A stretch of 62,151 nt of DNA from Desulfuromonas sp. (GTDB taxonomy: Bacteria; Desulfobacterota; Desulfuromonadia; Desulfuromonadales; Geopsychrobacteraceae), in contig PKUC01000023.1 of assembly GCA_002868865.1 (NCBI GenBank), forward strand, positions 1-62,151. Direction: 5' to 3'. The notes under the pieces were generated by a model. The model was not told the origin of the DNA. It saw only the letters and a program-made list of their open reading frames with translations, and searched no databases. Positions within the stretch are counted from its first letter, which is position 1, and each line of letters opens with the position of its first letter. Shown here piece after piece: positions 1 to 8,624 of this stretch. The translations under genes were made by a program, and so were the position numbers.

Positions 1-683
<683 letters not shown>

Positions 684-1226
684 TCACCCCTTTGCTAAGG
701 TATCTGTCATACGTTTCAGCTGGGTTTTCACACTACCGTCAAAAAGCTTACCGCCCATCTCGGCCTGAAGGCCACCGATGAGGGATTCATCTACATCAAC
801 ACTCAAAACGACCTGCTTACCGGTCTGTTTTTCGAGCCCTTGCTTTATCGCCTCTGTCCGCTCGCCGCTCAGTTCACTCGCAGACAGCAGGCTAGCGCGT
901 ACCAGACCCGATTTTTCATCGGCGAATTTGCGGTAGTTCTGCTGAATCTGTGCGAGATAAGCCACACGACCCTTCTCGACCAGCAGGCCAAGAAAGTTCT
1001 TCATCCCCTCTCCGACCTGAAGTTTGTCTGCCACGTCGCTCATGATCGCGGCCTTCTTCTCTACCGGAAAGGTCGGGCTGTCGAGGAGGAGCCTTAATAC
1101 ATCCTCACGCTGAAACAGCGTAGCCACCTGCGCCAACTCATCGGCGTACTGCTCAACACCCTGCTTTTCTGCGGCGATGTTCAACAGGGCCTTGGCGTAT
1201 CTTATGGAAATAGCACTGTTACTCAA
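684..1226 (-). CDS. atpH: F1 ATP synthase delta subunit
   Basis: 180 residues, the usual length for the delta/OSCP subunit that links the top of F1 to the peripheral b/b' stalk. The N-terminal half has the alpha-helical OSCP pattern (ISIRYAKALLNIA, then the conserved NFLGLLVEKGR stretch), and the C-terminal region has the conserved ESLIGGLQAEMGGKLFDGSV segment. Its ATG overlaps the atpF stop by four bases (ATGA), which implies translational coupling. It is followed closely by atpA. Secure assignment. Confidence 0.97.
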   Translation of the reverse strand: MSNSAISIRYAKALLNIAAEKQGVEQYADELAQVATLFQREDVLRLLLDSPTFPVEKKAAIMSDVADKLQVGEGMKNFLGLLVEKGRVAYLAQIQQNYRKFADEKSGLVRASLLSASELSGERTEAIKQGLEKQTGKQVVLSVDVDESLIGGLQAEMGGKLFDGSVKTQLKRMTDTLAKG

Positions 1227-1804
1227 TGTAGCTCTCCCACCTTTTTCATGTACTCGTCGATCAGACGGGTATCATCGTCTTTGGTGAAGTTCTTTTTCAG
1301 CAGATCTTCAGCCAGTTCCACGGCCAGCGCAACAGCTTCTCGCTGCAGCTCTGTCCGCGCTTTGGCAACCTCGAGTGCTGCCGCTTTTTCAGCGTCCTGC
1401 TCGATCTTGATCGCCATTTGCTTAGCGCTCTCGATGATCTTCTGCTTCTCCAGTTCACCTTCGCGACGGATCGCATTGCCGATTTCTTCAATCTCTTCGG
1501 TTGCCTGAGAAAGCTTGCGATCATATTCAGCGAACTTTGCTTCGGCTTGCTGTTTCGCCTGCTTCGCCTCTTCGAGCGCCTTGGCAATACCTTCGCGACG
1601 GCCAGCCAGTCCCTTTTTGATCGGTTTGGTCAGCAGGTACGCCAGCAGACCGACCATCATCGCGAAGTTCAGGCTCCGCCAGAAAAAGTCCTTGAGCAGA
1701 ACACCGCTGTCGACATGGTGACCACCACCGCCCGCAGCCAGACTAACACCGGCCGTCAGGGTAAGCAGCAGAATTGAGAGTAATACGGGGGAAACTTTAC
1801 GCAT
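1223..1804 (-). CDS. atpF: F0 ATP synthase subunit b
   Basis: 193 residues. Starts MRKVSPVLL with a hydrophobic N-terminal signal-like segment, then a second membrane helix (about residues 40-60, FAMMVGLLAYLLTKPI) and a long charged coiled coil rich in Lys, Glu, Ala and Gln to the end. This is the b subunit of the peripheral stalk. The frame is open further upstream, but this ATG has a GGAAGG ribosome site eight bases ahead and the upstream part would run through the atpX gene. The extra hydrophobic stretch before the classical b membrane helix makes it longer than the E. coli b subunit (156). It lies between atpX and atpH. Confidence 0.96.
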   Translation of the reverse strand: MRKVSPVLLSILLLTLTAGVSLAAGGGGHHVDSGVLLKDFFWRSLNFAMMVGLLAYLLTKPIKKGLAGRREGIAKALEEAKQAKQQAEAKFAEYDRKLSQATEEIEEIGNAIRREGELEKQKIIESAKQMAIKIEQDAEKAAALEVAKARTELQREAVALAVELAEDLLKKNFTKDDDTRLIDEYMKKVGELH

Positions 1805-1829
1805 GCGCAATACCTTCCAAAACGTGAAA

Positions 1830-2258
1830 CTATGCCAACTGGCGACCGAGAACCTTCGTCGCAATCTGGCCTGCAAGATCAGCAGCATCGGCGCGCAGGG
1901 TCTTCCCGGCGGCATCTGCCTCAACAGCAACCTGAGATTTAATTTCCTGCAAACGACCTGCAGCTTTCTTGTTTGCCTCAGCGAGGACAGTCGACTCTTC
2001 TGCCAGAGCCGTCTGCTTGAGGGCGTTTCGCTCCTTGCTGGCCGCAGCCTTGGCATCGCTCAGCTGCTGTTGGTACCGAGCCATCTTTTCCTCGATTTCA
2101 ACCTGAAGATCTTCAGCCTTCTGGTGTGAACCGTCGATGGTCGAACGGCGCTGCTCGAGAATATTGAGCAGGGGGCGATACAGCAGCTTGTTGAGAACTG
2201 CAAGGAGAACAAAGAAGTTCAGAAACTGTAGAAGCAGAGTCCAGTCAAGATTGATCAC
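1830..2258 (-). CDS. atpX: F0 ATP synthase subunit b' (second b-type subunit)
   Basis: 142 residues starting MINLDWTLLLQFLNFFVLL: a short N-terminal membrane helix followed by a coiled coil with many Ala, Gln and Lys. This is a second, shorter b-like subunit. Organisms with b and b' build a heterodimeric peripheral stalk. It is the first gene of the visible operon b'-b-delta-alpha. The a and c subunits are not here, which agrees with their location elsewhere in related genomes (established pattern, not seen here). The start has a GAGGTGAG ribosome site. A palindromic operator lies about 50 bases upstream. Confidence 0.93.
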   Translation of the reverse strand: MINLDWTLLLQFLNFFVLLAVLNKLLYRPLLNILEQRRSTIDGSHQKAEDLQVEIEEKMARYQQQLSDAKAAASKERNALKQTALAEESTVLAEANKKAAGRLQEIKSQVAVEADAAGKTLRADAADLAGQIATKVLGRQLA

Positions 2259-2306
2259 GTGCGCTCACCTCATTATTGTTGTACAGGACAACCTATCCGC
2301 CGGGCA

Positions 2307-2336
2307 CGTATACTGTATACATCCACCCGACGACAA
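2307..2336 (-). promoter_or_regulatory. Putative atp operon promoter with palindromic operator
   Basis: On the minus strand a TTGTCG hexamer (2331-2336) is followed after 18 bases by TATACG. The near-perfect palindrome GTATACTGTATAC at 2308-2320 covers the -10 position, about 50 bases ahead of the atpX start. A 13-of-14-base copy of the same element occurs upstream of sfrB (49563-49576). A repressor binding here would block polymerase. The regulator is not identified in the window. Confidence 0.55.
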
Positions 2337-2468
2337 AAAAATTGGCCATGGGCCAGAGCACGGCATTGCTACCACAAGCCCCATAGCGTGTCAAGAATTT
2401 TCAGCGCTTTTATCACCGCTTTTGTTGGTTCACGATGTCAAAAAAGTCGTCGCTTCAACAGTGTCCGG

Positions 2469-2876
2469 CTACTCGTTACCAACAGTATCGCTGCCCGGAG
2501 GGGACTCCATCACAATCTGGCCGTTAAACACAACGTTATCTTCCATCTTCAGCACGGGTGAGTAAATCTGGCCCTCAACTCTCGCCGGGGCACGCAGATC
2601 GACCAGAGTCGTCGCCTGAATGTTGCCCTTGAATGTTCCACTGATAATCAGAGCTCCGACACTGATATTGCCTTCCACGCGGGCGGTCTCGCCGATAACC
2701 AGTGTGTCGCTTGAATTGATCTCTCCAACGAAGGATCCATCGAGCCGGACCATCTCATCAAAACTGAGGGTCCCTTCGAAGCGGCTGCCAGGCCCCAGAA
2801 ACGCCTTAATGTCAGCCTTTTCCAGGTTGAGGTTCTTTTTCATAGCCGGCACCTCCTGCTGTTTTTTTCTAAACAT
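2469..2876 (-). CDS. Bactofilin family polymer-forming protein
   Basis: 135 residues. It has a short charged N-terminus (MFRKKQQEV), then the bactofilin beta-helix domain with its repeating Val/Ile pattern (SRFEGTLSFDEMVRLDGSF, then VEGNISVGALIISGTFKGNI, then VEGQIYSPVLKMEDNVVFNG). Bactofilins form cytoskeletal filaments and in several bacteria help position ParABS or cell-wall enzymes. It sits directly downstream of parA-parB on the same strand, which suits a segregation or polarity role (inference). An alternative start at Met12 (2843) has a perfect AGGAGG site, but the MFRKK start also has GAGG and fits the family's usual N-terminus. Confidence 0.9.
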   Translation of the reverse strand: MFRKKQQEVPAMKKNLNLEKADIKAFLGPGSRFEGTLSFDEMVRLDGSFVGEINSSDTLVIGETARVEGNISVGALIISGTFKGNIQATTLVDLRAPARVEGQIYSPVLKMEDNVVFNGQIVMESPPGSDTVGNE

Positions 2877-2940
2877 CGCCTACCTCAACGAAGGCTTGTC
2901 CACAAACAAACCCCGATAACCCCTCCCTGCTGACAGGTTC

Positions 2941-3810
2941 TTATCGCGACGACCTGACGCCAAATATTTCCAGAAGGCGATCCAACTCCTCCAGATCGTG
3001 GTAGCCGATGGTGATCTGTCCGCCCTTCCCTCTGGGTGTCAATTTCACCTGAGTCCCCAGCGCCTGCTTCAATGCACCAACGAGAGACTCAATATTTGGA
3101 TCGGTTTTCTTTTCGGCCTTCTGGGGTTTCGATACCCCTTCAAAATTCTTAATCTTTTTAACCAGCTTTTCGGTGTCACGCACCGACAGTCCCTTACGCA
3201 AAACTTCTTCGCTGGCCTCGATCATATCGGCGTCATCATCCAGTGACAACAGCGCTCGGGCGTGGCCCATCGATAGTCGACTGGCAAGCAGGTCATCCTT
3301 GATCCTATCTGGCAGACGCAGTAATCGCAGCGCGTTGGCGACGGTCGAACGATCCTTACCGACCCGCTTGGCGACCTCGTCCTGCGACAGATCAAAATTC
3401 ACCATCAAGTGTTTATAGGCAGCCGACTCTTCCAGCGGATTCAAATCTTCACGCTGAATATTTTCTATCAGGGCAATTTCCAACGCCCAGTCTTCACTGA
3501 CATCCTGAATAACGACCGGAACCCGGGTGACCCCAGCTTTTTGGGCAGCCCTCCAGCGACGCTCACCGGCAATAATCTGGTAATGATCCGCCACCTGACG
3601 AACGATCAGTGGCTGAATAACCCCTTTTTCCTTGATCGAAGCAACCAGCTCCGCCATCTTGTCATCGTTGAAGGTTTTACGTGGCTGTTGAGAGTGGGGG
3701 CGCAGATCTTCCACCGGGCAGACAAAATACTTCCGTCCCCCTTCCTGGGCAGCCGAACTGAGCAGTGCGCCAATCCCTTTACCCAACGCTGGACGCTTTC
3801 CCTTAGCCAT
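2941..3810 (-). CDS. parB: Chromosome partitioning protein ParB
   Basis: 289 residues. Begins [17 protein letters not shown], the usual ParB N-terminus. It contains the CTPase/ParB nuclease-like domain with [15 protein letters not shown] around residue 90, a helix-turn-helix ([19 protein letters not shown]) around residue 155, and a C-terminal dimerisation region. ParB loads at parS, slides as a CTP clamp and recruits SMC and ParA. The start is chosen at the ATG with GGAGG five bases upstream; a longer open frame runs back into parA. The start overlaps the end of parA by eight bases. Its target parS lies at 7210-7225. Confidence 0.97.
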   Translation of the reverse strand: MAKGKRPALGKGIGALLSSAAQEGGRKYFVCPVEDLRPHSQQPRKTFNDDKMAELVASIKEKGVIQPLIVRQVADHYQIIAGERRWRAAQKAGVTRVPVVIQDVSEDWALEIALIENIQREDLNPLEESAAYKHLMVNFDLSQDEVAKRVGKDRSTVANALRLLRLPDRIKDDLLASRLSMGHARALLSLDDDADMIEASEEVLRKGLSVRDTEKLVKKIKNFEGVSKPQKAEKKTDPNIESLVGALKQALGTQVKLTPRGKGGQITIGYHDLEELDRLLEIFGVRSSR

Positions 3811-4576
3811 TCCCACCTCCCGCTTGTATGATTTCTTTTGCCAATGCCATATAGGCCTGCGCGCCCCGAGATGTGACATCGTATAGCAGAGCGGGCTGGC
3901 CGTAACTTGGCGCTTCAGACAGACGGACATTGCGCGGGATCACCGTATCAAACACACGATCAGCAAAATGCGTTCGGATCTCATCGCTGACTTGATGGCA
4001 CAGATTGTTACGCCCATCAAACATGGTCAGCAATATGCCGCCTATCTGCAGCGCGGTGTTCAGTTCCTGCTGGACAAGGCGAACCGTCTGCATCAACTGC
4101 CCGAGCCCCTCCATCGCATAAAACTCACACTGCAGCTGAACAAGAACCTGATCCGCCGCCGTCAATGAGTTGAGAGTCAACATCCCTAAAGATGGCGGAC
4201 AATCAATAACAATGTATTCGTAGTGTGCCGACACACTAGCAAGAACCTGTTTGAGTCGATATTCCCTCTGTTCCCGACCCACAAGTTCAACTTCCGCCCC
4301 AATCAAATCGGTATTTGAAGGCAGCACATCAAGGCAGGCCAATTCGGTCTGAAGGATAACATCTTGCGCCGCAGCCTCACCCAGCAAAGCATTGTAAACA
4401 GTTGATAAAACTGAGGTTTTGTCTATCCCACAACCACTGCAGGCATTAGCCTGAGGGTCCATATCAACCAGCAAGGTCTTCTTTTCGGCAACTGCAAGAG
4501 AGGCAGCGAGGTTGACCGAAGTCGTCGTCTTGCCAACGCCCCCTTTTTGGTTCGCTACCGTAATGATTGAAGCCAT
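3803..4576 (-). CDS. parA: Chromosome partitioning ATPase ParA (Soj)
   Basis: 257 residues. It has the deviant Walker A motif KGGVGKTTT at residues 11-19, the Walker A' region [12 protein letters not shown], and Walker [13 protein letters not shown]. The short N-terminus without an HTH marks it as a chromosomal (type Ib-like) ParA. It binds DNA nonspecifically in its ATP form and moves ParB-parS complexes. The start [10 protein letters not shown] follows a GGAGG site. It is the upstream partner of parB, with an 8-base overlap, and follows rsmG in the same direction. Confidence 0.97.
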   Translation of the reverse strand: MASIITVANQKGGVGKTTTSVNLAASLAVAEKKTLLVDMDPQANACSGCGIDKTSVLSTVYNALLGEAAAQDVILQTELACLDVLPSNTDLIGAEVELVGREQREYRLKQVLASVSAHYEYIVIDCPPSLGMLTLNSLTAADQVLVQLQCEFYAMEGLGQLMQTVRLVQQELNTALQIGGILLTMFDGRNNLCHQVSDEIRTHFADRVFDTVIPRNVRLSEAPSYGQPALLYDVTSRGAQAYMALAKEIIQAGGGNG

Positions 4577-4679
4577 AAAACCTCCAAGTGTACAGGTCAC
4601 GCTTTCAGGCTGCGCACATTATCACAGAGCGACGCTAAAAAACAGTCGGATTTACCCAGAAGGAAGAGACGACAGACTC

Positions 4680-5330
4680 TCAGGGTGATTTTTTCAGGAC
4701 AAGTACCTGCCTTTGAGAGGCGGAACGGGGCAGTTGGTAATCATAAACGTCTGAAAGAACAAATCCGAATGGAATGATGTCTGCTGCTTGCCGTTGCCAT
4801 TCATCTCGTCCATCAGGCCCCTTCATGGCTAAAATTTTACCCGTAGGAGCCAACCATGGGGCCGCAAAACGCACGATATCCCGCAACGAAGAAAAAGCCC
4901 TACAGGTCACAACCGAGAAGGTTTGTGATTTCTCAAAAACCTGATCCAGATGTTCCAGACGCGCGCAGATCGGTTCGAAATTCTCCAAATTCAGCAGACG
5001 CTTGACATGACGCTGAAAGCTGATTTTTTTGGTCACACTGTCCACACTGACAACCCTGAGATCCGGGCAGACAACCTGCAACGGCACCCCGGGAAGTCCC
5101 GCACCGGAGCCCATATCGAGAATCGATGAGACTCCATCGATCAGCGGCAACAGAGACAGTGCGTCCAGTATGTGTTTTTCCCGCGCAACGGCAAAATCTG
5201 TAATGGAAGTGAGATTTATCCTTCGATTCCAGCGAAGCATTTCCTTCAGATAGAGATCCAACGTGCGCCCGACAGCCTGGCGCTCAGGACCGTCGACCAA
5301 CGCTATCCCCTGCAACCAGTCCTCAGCCAT
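4680..5330 (-). CDS. rsmG: 16S rRNA (guanine527-N7)-methyltransferase RsmG (GidB)
   Basis: 216 residues. Contains the SAM-binding GidB motif ILDMGSGAGLPGVPL near residue 75 and the N-terminal RWNRRINLTSI segment typical of the family. It methylates G527 of 16S rRNA, the position linked to low-level streptomycin resistance when lost. I chose the ATG at 5330, which overlaps the mnmG stop and suggests coupling. An ATG eight codons upstream (5354) is also open, and neither has a strong ribosome site. The order mnmE-mnmG-rsmG-parA-parB is the classical origin-proximal cluster. Confidence 0.95.
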   Translation of the reverse strand: MAEDWLQGIALVDGPERQAVGRTLDLYLKEMLRWNRRINLTSITDFAVAREKHILDALSLLPLIDGVSSILDMGSGAGLPGVPLQVVCPDLRVVSVDSVTKKISFQRHVKRLLNLENFEPICARLEHLDQVFEKSQTFSVVTCRAFSSLRDIVRFAAPWLAPTGKILAMKGPDGRDEWQRQAADIIPFGFVLSDVYDYQLPRSASQRQVLVLKKSP

Positions 5331-7194
5331 GTTTATGCTTTCGCAGATAAACATTCAGGACAGCAATCGCCGCCGGGGTAACCCCTTGAATTCGACCAGC
5401 CTGACCAAGGGTTTGCGGCCTGATCTCAAGAAGTTTTTCGCGAACCTCGTTCGACAGGCTCTCAATGGTCGAAAACTCAAAACCATCGGGAATACGTATC
5501 TTTTCATACTCTCGCTGACGTGCGACCTGCTCTAACTGGCGTTCTATGTACCCCTCATATTTTGTCGCAATCTCAAGCTGCTCAAGAACGTCGTCAGACA
5601 ATACAGCTAGAGATTCTGTCAGCGGAACCATATCTGTAATGGCAATTTCGGGACGACGCAGCAACTCTTCAAGAGTTACACCGTTGCGCAACTTCTCCAA
5701 ACCCAAACCGGCCATGACACTGCTATCCGAAGGTCGCACCCTGTGATCGCGCAGAACCTTTAAGCCCACACCTATCCCTTCCATTTTCTTCTGGAAGGCT
5801 TCCCACCGCTGATCCGACACCAGGCCGACCTTTCGGCCCAAGGGGGTCAACCTCTGATCCGCATTGTCCTCGCGCAGCAGCAGTCGATGCTCTGCCCTGG
5901 ACGTAAACATACGATATGGCTCGCGGGTCGATTGCGTAACCAGATCATCAACCATCACCCCGAGATACCCCTCATCACGCCCAATAGTGATCTGCTCCTG
6001 GTCTTTGGACCGCCTCGCCGCATTAATGCCCGCCAGCAAACCCTGAGCCGCGGCCTCCTCATAGCCGGAGGTACCATTGACCTGACCGGCATGATACAAC
6101 CCCGCAACCTTTTTGGTTTCTAGCGTCGCCCGCAACTGGGTCGGCTCAACAAAATCATACTCTATCGCATACCCAGGCCGCATAATTTCAACATGTTCCA
6201 ACCCCACCATACTGCGATAAAAGGCAAGCTGCACATCCGGCGGCAGCGAGGTCGACATCCCGCTGGGGTAAATCTCGGCACTTTCGCGCCCCTCAGGTTC
6301 CAAAAAAGTCTGATGTGATGCCCGCTCGGGAAAACGGACAACCTTGTCTTCGATCGATGGACAATATCTGGGCCCCACCCCCTCGATCACACCGGAGTAC
6401 AAGGGCGACCGATCGAGATTCTGACGGATAATCTCATGGGTTTTTTCATTGGTATTGGCAATATAGCAGCTGACCGGGTCGACACCGACAGGACCACTCG
6501 TCATAAATGAAAATGGCCGGGCTAACCGATCCCCATCCTGCCTTTGAAGCATCGAAAAATCGATACTTCGCGCAGACAGACGCGCAGGCGTACCAGTCTT
6601 GAGCCGCCCCACCCGAAAACCCAGACCCCTTAAGCAGTCCGACAACCCCTCCGAGGCAGGCTCCCCAGCACGGCCACCCGCATAACTTTTCAAGCCCACA
6701 TGGATCAAACCGCGCATAAAGGTGCCCGCCGTCACCACAACACTGCGCGCAGCAAAGGACAAACCATCGCGCGTCTCAACACCACACACACCCAGGGCAT
6801 CCACAGTTAGCGACTCCACAACTCCCTGCTTCAGATCAAGACCGTCCTGAGCCTCCAACACCCCCTTCATTCGAGCACTGTACGCCATCCGGTCCGCCTG
6901 AGCCCGACCAGCGCGTACCGCTGGCCCCTTACGTGTATTCAACCTGCGAAACTGAATACCAGTCTCGTCGATATTAAGGCCCATCTCCCCACCCAGCGCA
7001 TCAACCTCACACACAAGGTGCCCCTTGGCCAAACCACCAATAGCAGGATTACACGACATCTGAGCCACCGTGTCGAGACCCATAGTCAACAGCAAGGTCT
7101 GGCACCCCATGCGCGCGGCAGCCAAAGCCGCCTCACAACCCGCATGACCAGCCCCAACAACTATAACCTGATACTCTTTCCCATAACTAAACAC
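5323..7194 (-). CDS. mnmG: tRNA uridine-5-carboxymethylaminomethyl modification enzyme MnmG (GidA)
   Basis: 623 residues. The FAD-binding GAGHAGCEAALAAARMG motif is near the N-terminus, and the GidA signatures MSCNPAIGGLAKGHL and TSRAEHRLLLREDNAD are present. With MnmE it installs the cmnm5 group on wobble uridine of several tRNAs. No ATG start is available. The frame has GTG codons at 7200 and 7194; AGGGGT overlaps the first and sits about five bases before the second, so I prefer 7194. It precedes rsmG with overlapping ends. The promoter side of the gene holds parS. Confidence 0.96.
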   Translation of the reverse strand: MFSYGKEYQVIVVGAGHAGCEAALAAARMGCQTLLLTMGLDTVAQMSCNPAIGGLAKGHLVCEVDALGGEMGLNIDETGIQFRRLNTRKGPAVRAGRAQADRMAYSARMKGVLEAQDGLDLKQGVVESLTVDALGVCGVETRDGLSFAARSVVVTAGTFMRGLIHVGLKSYAGGRAGEPASEGLSDCLRGLGFRVGRLKTGTPARLSARSIDFSMLQRQDGDRLARPFSFMTSGPVGVDPVSCYIANTNEKTHEIIRQNLDRSPLYSGVIEGVGPRYCPSIEDKVVRFPERASHQTFLEPEGRESAEIYPSGMSTSLPPDVQLAFYRSMVGLEHVEIMRPGYAIEYDFVEPTQLRATLETKKVAGLYHAGQVNGTSGYEEAAAQGLLAGINAARRSKDQEQITIGRDEGYLGVMVDDLVTQSTREPYRMFTSRAEHRLLLREDNADQRLTPLGRKVGLVSDQRWEAFQKKMEGIGVGLKVLRDHRVRPSDSSVMAGLGLEKLRNGVTLEELLRRPEIAITDMVPLTESLAVLSDDVLEQLEIATKYEGYIERQLEQVARQREYEKIRIPDGFEFSTIESLSNEVREKLLEIRPQTLGQAGRIQGVTPAAIAVLNVYLRKHKHG

Positions 7195-7209
7195 AAACAC
7201 CCCTAAACA

Positions 7210-7225
7210 TGTTTCACGTGAAACA
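7210..7225. promoter_or_regulatory. parS centromere site
   Basis: The 16-mer TGTTTCACGTGAAACA is a perfect palindrome identical to the bacterial parS consensus. It lies in the 36-base gap between mnmE and mnmG, about 4 kb from dnaA and 2.6 kb upstream of parA. It is the expected loading site for ParB of this same cluster. I found no second perfect copy in the window. Confidence 0.93.
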
Positions 7226-7230
7226 CAAAC

Positions 7231-8604
7231 CTACTTACCGATACAAAATCGTGAAAAAATCCCTTCAAGGACGTCGTCAGGCGTTGTTTCTCCGGAAATC
7301 TTCCCAAGTGCGTCCAGGGCAGCCCGAAGCTCAATAGCCCAGAACTCAAGCGAGTCACCAGCCTCAACAGCGGAACGCAACCTCAAAAGAGAATCACGGC
7401 AGAGCGACAAAGAGTCTCGGTGACGTTCTTCGGTGACAACAACAGAGGACTCGGGCGAGCTCACGCCGTCATCAAAAAAACTGGCGACACCTTCACGCAA
7501 CCGGTCAACACCCTGCCCCGTCTTTGCAGAAATAGCAAACACGGGCAAACCCGCTGACAAAAAGCAGGAAAGATCCTGGTCGCAGTTTTTGTCTATTTTA
7601 TTTACAACCAAAAAAACCTTAGAATTATCACAAACTTCTAGAACGTCCTTGTCCTCATCGGTAAGACCCTCAGAGGCATCAACAACGACAAAAACCAGAT
7701 CAGAAACAGAGACCTTACCTTGAGCCCGCCGAATACCCTCCAACTCTAGCTGGTCACCCGTGTCACGCAGGCCAGCCGAATCGATCAACCGCACGGGGAA
7801 ACCACCCATGGTCAGGGATTCTTCCAGAGTGTCGCGGGTTGTTCCTGGGGTGCTGTTTACAATCGCCCTATCCTCTCCGAGCAGAGCATTAAGCAGGGAA
7901 CTTTTTCCGACATTCGGGCGCCCCAAAAGCAACAGAGAAACACCGGAAACCAAGGCCCTGCCGGTATGATACGTGTCGAGCAGCCCGCCTATTTTATCAA
8001 TAATACCGGACACTTGAGATAACACACCGGTGCTTGTTTCTGGAGGTATGTCTTCTTCCGGAAAATCAATCCACGCCTCAACCAGAACCAGAGACTCTCG
8101 AAGCATTTCTTTGTACTGAAAAATAGATCGACTTAAAAGGCCATCCACTTGAGCCAGAGCGAGCGACTGTGATTTTTCGCTGCGTGCATGAATCAACCGT
8201 GCAACAGCTTCCGCCTGCGAAAGGTCTAAGCGACCATTAGTATAAGCACGATATGTAAACTCACCGGGCAACGCCAAACGCAACCCAACAGATAAATACA
8301 AATCGATAATCGATTTAACAACCTGTTGCCCACCGTGACAATGGATCTCAACAACATCTTCACACGTATAACTTCGTGGAGCGGGCATAAAAACAGCCAT
8401 CACTTCATCGATCTTTACACCGCGTCTGTTATAAATGAAGCCATAGTGTAAATAATGAGGTCGAAGATTTGTTTTTGCTCCACCAAAAACAAAGTGCTCC
8501 AGAAGAGCACTTTGTGAGGCAGAACCAGAAATGCGTACAATAGCAACACCACCCTCACCTGGTGGTGTTGCCAAAGCTATTATCGTATCATTCGTATTAA
8601 ACAC
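7231..8604 (-). CDS. mnmE: tRNA modification GTPase MnmE (TrmE)
   Basis: 457 residues. The N-terminal tetrahydrofolate-binding domain (TIIALATPPGEGGVAIVRISG) is followed by a helical domain and an inserted G domain with GRPNVGKSS (G1), TTRD (G2), DSAGLR (G3) and NKID (G4). It ends with the conserved C-terminal FCIGK, whose Cys is needed for the reaction. It forms the MnmE-MnmG complex on tRNA wobble uridine. Only 20 bases separate it from yidC upstream. No jag/R3H gene lies between them, unlike in many relatives. Confidence 0.97.
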   Translation of the reverse strand: MFNTNDTIIALATPPGEGGVAIVRISGSASQSALLEHFVFGGAKTNLRPHYLHYGFIYNRRGVKIDEVMAVFMPAPRSYTCEDVVEIHCHGGQQVVKSIIDLYLSVGLRLALPGEFTYRAYTNGRLDLSQAEAVARLIHARSEKSQSLALAQVDGLLSRSIFQYKEMLRESLVLVEAWIDFPEEDIPPETSTGVLSQVSGIIDKIGGLLDTYHTGRALVSGVSLLLLGRPNVGKSSLLNALLGEDRAIVNSTPGTTRDTLEESLTMGGFPVRLIDSAGLRDTGDQLELEGIRRAQGKVSVSDLVFVVVDASEGLTDEDKDVLEVCDNSKVFLVVNKIDKNCDQDLSCFLSAGLPVFAISAKTGQGVDRLREGVASFFDDGVSSPESSVVVTEERHRDSLSLCRDSLLRLRSAVEAGDSLEFWAIELRAALDALGKISGETTPDDVLEGIFSRFCIGK

Positions 8605-8624
8605 ATGATCACCAACAACACTAT

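Noticed and set aside
1223-2056. Longer atpF beginning inside atpX
   Set aside because: The extension is out of frame with atpX, not conserved, and the internal ATG has a proper ribosome site.
2896-2904. TTGTCCACA upstream of bactofilin as a DnaA box
   Set aside because: Single isolated one-mismatch site far from the origin core; chance level.
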